Assembly (NCBI GenBank): GCA_003313425.1
Contig: NHZP01000047.1
Location: forward strand, 310,001 to 374,000
DNA length: 64,000 bases
Source: Pseudopyrenochaeta lycopersici
Lineage: Eukaryota; Ascomycota; Dothideomycetes; Pleosporales; Pseudopyrenochaetaceae
Direction of reading: 5' to 3'
Below are positions 60,602 to 64,000 of the stretch, in pieces; positions within the stretch are counted from its first letter, which is position 1, and each line of letters starts with the position of its first letter. The notes beneath the pieces are model-generated. The model was not told the origin of the DNA. It did no database searches and saw only the letters and a program-made list of their open reading frames with translations. The position numbers and the translations under genes were made by a program.

Positions 60602-60903
60602 TGTAAGGCAGTCAACACGCACAGTTGGGACGGTCTTAGTTGAAGAAACTCAATTTAAAAGGAAATGGACAAAATAGCAGATACCTCTCACCTTCGGGGG
60701 AGAGGTGCTGCCTATATACATAAGCTAGAGCAGGCTAGTCCCGATCCAGTTACCGAGCTTGGTGAAAGGTAAGAGGTAACAGTTACCTTTCACCTGCGTC
60801 TAGTAACTTGGCAGGATCGTTACCTTTCACCTGCGTCTAGTAACTTGGAAGGATTAAACCCTTTCACCTGCGTCTAGTAACCTGAAAGGATTAAACCCTG
60901 ACA
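60602..60903 (-). mobile_element. solo LTR of a Ty3/Gypsy element with 5-bp target duplication
   Basis: The 302-bp unit starts TGTAAGGCAG and ends CCCTGACA, and is flanked on both sides by AGTAC (60597-60601 and 60904-60908). The corresponding site in the left repeat arm has the sequence without insert, with a single AGTAC. It is the same length as the LTR at 61123-61424. It contains three 37-nt tandem units (from 60786, 60823 and 60860; core CACCTGCGTCTAGTAAC) and an 11-bp perfect hairpin (60762-60772 with 60783-60793). Strand is set by the neighbouring element. Confidence 0.9.
60786..60896. repeat. three 37-nt tandem units inside the LTR
   Basis: The units begin at 60786, 60823 and 60860 and share the core CACCTGCGTCTAGTAAC. 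The same array recurs in the second LTR. Confidence 0.85.
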
Positions 60904-61122
60904 AGTACTAGTCTGCGTAGTAATCGCGTATAAATCTGCGCCTAGATTAGCCCTTACAGCTAATTATAGCTCTTAAGTATTTCTATTAGATCTCTAGACG
61001 TATATAAAAGCTGCGTATATTTTACAATAGATAGAAATAATAGTAGTAGCTCTATATTAGGAGAGGTTTATTATTACTATAAAGAAGGTCTTCTTATAGA
61101 TTAGAAGGGTAAGCAACTATAT

Positions 61123-61424
61123 TGTAAGGCAGTTAACACGCACAGTTGGGACGGTCTTAGTTGAAGAAACTCAATTTAAAAGGAAATGGACAAAATAGCA
61201 GATACCTCTCACCTTCGGGGGAGAGGTGCTGCCTATATACATAAGCTAGAGCAGGCTAGTCCCGATCCAGTTACCTAGCTTAGTAAAAGGTAAGAGGTAA
61301 CAGTTACCTTTTACCTGCGTCTAGTAACTTAGCAGGATCGTTACCTTTCACCTGCGTCTAGTAACTTGGAAGGATTAAACCCTTTTACCTGCGTCTAGTA
61401 ACCTAAAAGGATTAAACCCTAACA
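61123..61424 (-). repeat. 3' LTR of the Gypsy element
   Basis: Same length as the solo LTR at 60602-60903. By eye nine substitutions separate them; eight are C-to-T at CpA or G-to-A at TpG, all in this copy. Confidence 0.88.
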
Positions 61425-61763
61425 CGACCCCCCCTTTTAAAATAGTGAGGGCCTCTAAACTAAGAGACAAAAATTTAAAATAAAATATAAGAAAACTGTT
61501 TACTACTAAGTCTCTCTAACTTATTAAATCTAGTAATAGGCTTTATATAGCGCTGCGCATGTCTAAACAGTTTCCTATATAAAATTACTAAGCTCTAAGG
61601 TGTTTTCTAATACTTCTACCCTATAACGCGAAAATAGAACCTAAAGACCTTTATATAATATATATAAGAGTAACCTTTATAATTTTTATTTAGTTATAAG
61701 GTTCCTAGACGTAGCGCGTAAAGCAAGGCGTACTACATAGAGTAAGGGCGAAGGCGGGTAATC

Positions 61764-61847
61764 TTAAGGCTATAGATGCGCGAATTAAGGCTAAAGGCGC
61801 GTAAATTAAGGCTAGAGGCGCGCAAATTGAGGTAAATTTAGGCGCGC
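61764..61847. repeat. 21-bp tandem repeat in the Gypsy 3' region
   Basis: Four consecutive 21-bp units begin TTAAGGCTA (or TTGAGGTAA) and contain GCGCG. The period is a multiple of three, consistent with a former seven-residue repeat near the pol end. Confidence 0.75.
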
Positions 61848-64000
61848 TAACTTAAGTAAAACTTTTTAGATACCTTCGTCGCCGCTGAGATACTCTTCTG
61901 CAGCTAGCCTATCCTTGTTAAGTAGTAACTAATTTAGAGGTATACAATAAGTAGGTAGCTTAGGCTTATTAGGCTGTTACTAATAAAACAGATAAGCGTT
62001 ATAGTTGTTAGGGTACTTAGTTACTAGGTACTAGGTAGGTTTTAAGTATCTAGTCTATTTAATTAGGTACTGCTACTTACGCTTTTAGCGGCTTTTAACG
62101 CTAGTTTACTAGTAATTAAGAAAATTATTAATAAGCTACTTATCTTAAACCTTACTATTAGGATTAATTACCTTAACAGCTACTAGCTGAGCTGGCGCTT
62201 AATCTAGAAGCCCTTTTAAGGGCGTAGGCTAAAGAAGCTTAGGGTAAAATATAGGAAAAACTCTGCTGCCTAACATATCTAGTAGAAGGTCTAATTAATA
62301 CGCCCAGCTATTATATATAACTCTTATAATACTGTAAGGCCCTACCTACTTAAGGTCTAGCTTCTTTAATTCCTGTTTAGTAGACTAATTAATTATATTA
62401 ACTATAACTTAGTCTCTAATAGCGTACTTTAGCACTAATTAGTAAGAGGTGTTAGCGTAGTAAGCTTATTCTTATTAAGCCTATAGTATTTATTCTTATA
62501 AATAAGCAACTAGGTCTGCGTAGGTATTTATAAGCTTATCTGCCTAGATTTTATTACTAGCTACAGTGCTATTAAGCTTTTTATTACAGTTTTCCTCTAG
62601 GTGTATACTACTATAAGAGTAATATCTAAGATCTATAAAGAATAGCGTTATACCTGTAGAGGCGTTAACTGTATTATTAGCCTAAAACTCAGCAACGTAA
62701 AGCTAGGCAGCCTAGTTAGTTTACGCGTAGTTAATATACTAATAAAGATAAATTTCTAAAGCTTAATTTACCTGCTTAGTCTGCTTATCTAATTTAGGGT
62801 AATAGGCCGTTAATAAGCACTGTTAGATACGTAGTCGCTTACAGACCCGCCTTTAAAACTAACTAACAAAATTTAAACCACAGTTAGAGATAATACTAAG
62901 GGGAATACTATATAATTTAAAGACCTCTATAAAGCACCTAGCAGCTTTAGCTGCAGTACAGCTATATATAGGGAAAAAATACTATCTTTTTATAAGGCAG
63001 TCTATAATAACAAGGATATTCTTAAAAGTACAGCTATCTAGCTAAGAGGCAGGTAAATCTTAAATAAAATTAACTAAAATTTCTATCCAGCGTCTATAAG
63101 GCACTAGTAGTAGCTGTAAGTAACTATACTTACTATTCTAAGGGCTTTTTATTCAGCGATAAGTAGCGCACGCGTTATAATACTATTTAATTAATAGGTA
63201 CATCTTTAGCTAGTAATACTATAAGTATATAAGAAAGAACGTGTTACAAGGGCCCTTATAACTAGTAATTTAATAGTTGTAACACAACTCTATAATACGT
63301 TAGCGTAACTATAGGTTAGGAGGCACGTAAGGCCTAGTCTTATCTATCCACAGGCGTTAGGAAGCTCCTTTACCTGTGCTTAACAGGTCTACAGCAGAGA
63401 AATAGTAGCTATTCTTATAAAACTATAATAGTAATTTAGCAGTTTCTATATTAATAGCTTTGAAGGCCTTTTTAGCTATAGCGTTGTCAGAGTACGCAGC
63501 GTCTAGGATTTCTTCTGTTAACTAATAGTTATCCTTGTAACAGGGTAGCAAAGGATCTATTATACTATTAATAGGCGTAGGATTATTATTATTATTATTA
63601 AATTCTACAAGAAAGTCTATTTTATAAGCGCAGGTAAAGCAAAATTATACTACCTTAGCTTATTCCTAAGATATTTAGTCTAGGGACTTAGGTTAACTAA
63701 GAGCTAAGGCGCGTAAGGCTGTTATAACTACTAGTTACATGCCTAGGGAGAGCACTTAAAGTCTAAAAATAGCAGCCTATATACTATAATAAGGGTCTTC
63801 TACGTCTATTAGAGTATCCTAAGGTTAATAGCTTAAAGCGTCCGCTTTACTATTAGTTTCCTTAGGGGCATAGATAATCTTAAAGTTAAACTAGCTAAGA
63901 AATAAAGACTACTATACTTACTATTAGCTAAGTTTTTTAGTTATTATAAACTATTCTAGGTTCTTATAGTCTATTATTACCTGTATTAGTTAAGAAGAGC

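Larger units (their letters stand above)
59841..61122 (-). repeat. right arm of the inverted repeat, interrupted by a solo LTR
   Basis: This is the reverse complement of 56435-57394, starting at AGCAGGGAGG (59841). Removing the LTR and one target copy (307 bp) leaves 975 bp against 960 bp in the left arm. A minus-strand frame at 59838-60080 (VVETCFTLTCEGHKGF) is the longer counterpart of the remnant in the left arm. The outer end is cut by the Gypsy LTR at 61123, so the arm probably continues beyond the window. Confidence 0.8.
61123..64000 (-). mobile_element. RIP-degraded Ty3/Gypsy retrotransposon, 3' part
   Basis: Minus-strand element whose 3' LTR is 61123-61424 (302 bp, TG...CA on the plus strand too) and whose polypurine tract (AAAAGGGGGGG, about 61428-61440) abuts it. 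Translating the minus strand through stops gives Gypsy pol pieces in the expected order from the right edge: RNase H end near 63830-63900 (NFKIIYAPKETNSKADALS), integrase core near 62990-63030 (ILVIIDCLIKR), and the C-terminal GPYSIIRVIY module near 62310-62370. Many TAA/TAG stops stand where Gln or Trp codons are expected, the outcome of CpA-to-TpA change. No frame is intact. The 5' LTR, gag and reverse transcriptase lie beyond the window or are unreadable. Confidence 0.85.

Noticed and set aside
63583..63601. ATT trinucleotide run
   Set aside because: A short simple repeat within RIP-altered AT-rich DNA; not informative.

Overview
This window is nuclear DNA of a filamentous ascomycete (Pezizomycotina), probably a Dothideomycete. 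Genes carry mostly 47-100 nt GT..AG introns with CTAAC/CTGAC branch points. The gene set includes Rap1, Swf1, Med13, Enp2, Hse1, a Ste20-type PAK kinase and a fungal phytochrome. The right end holds repeats eroded by C-to-T changes in CpA/TpG context, the mark of repeat-induced point mutation (RIP). The class-level placement is inference.

Region 1 (1-6.6 kb) has two unrecognised serine-rich proteins and the F-actin capping protein alpha subunit. Region 2 (6.6-13.5 kb) is accessory in character: a small membrane protein, a three-exon HET-domain gene and a six-exon CorA-like membrane protein. Region 3 (13.5-45.3 kb) is a conserved housekeeping block: Rap1 and Swf1 (divergent), a small conserved protein, Med13 and Enp2 (divergent), cytochrome b5, a flavoprotein/F-box/ankyrin-like fusion, a phytochrome hybrid histidine kinase, a Ste20/PAK kinase, the ESCRT-0 subunit Hse1 and a small membrane protein.

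Region 4 (45.3-64 kb) is an accessory compartment. It holds a zinc-finger-like gene split by one in-frame amber codon, a second HET gene, a small gene with a fungal N-terminal helical domain, a tentative small gene, a candidate secreted cysteine protein, and a third HET gene. The third HET gene sits intact between the arms of an approximately 1 kb inverted repeat (56435-57394 and 59841-61122). The right arm is interrupted by a 302-bp solo LTR with a perfect 5-bp target duplication. It then runs into the 3' LTR and RIP-degraded pol of a Ty3/Gypsy element on the minus strand that leaves the window.

Functionally the housekeeping genes are unrelated to each other. The accessory genes share a theme: HET and fungal-N-terminal-domain proteins are linked to non-self recognition and incompatibility, and they lie beside a candidate secreted protein and transposon debris. 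No polyketide or peptide synthetase cluster, tRNA, rRNA or CRISPR array is visible. The strongest leads are the flavoprotein fusion lacking its catalytic residues, the HET gene bracketed by the inverted repeat, the LTR with its empty site preserved in the opposite arm, and the amber-split zinc-finger gene.
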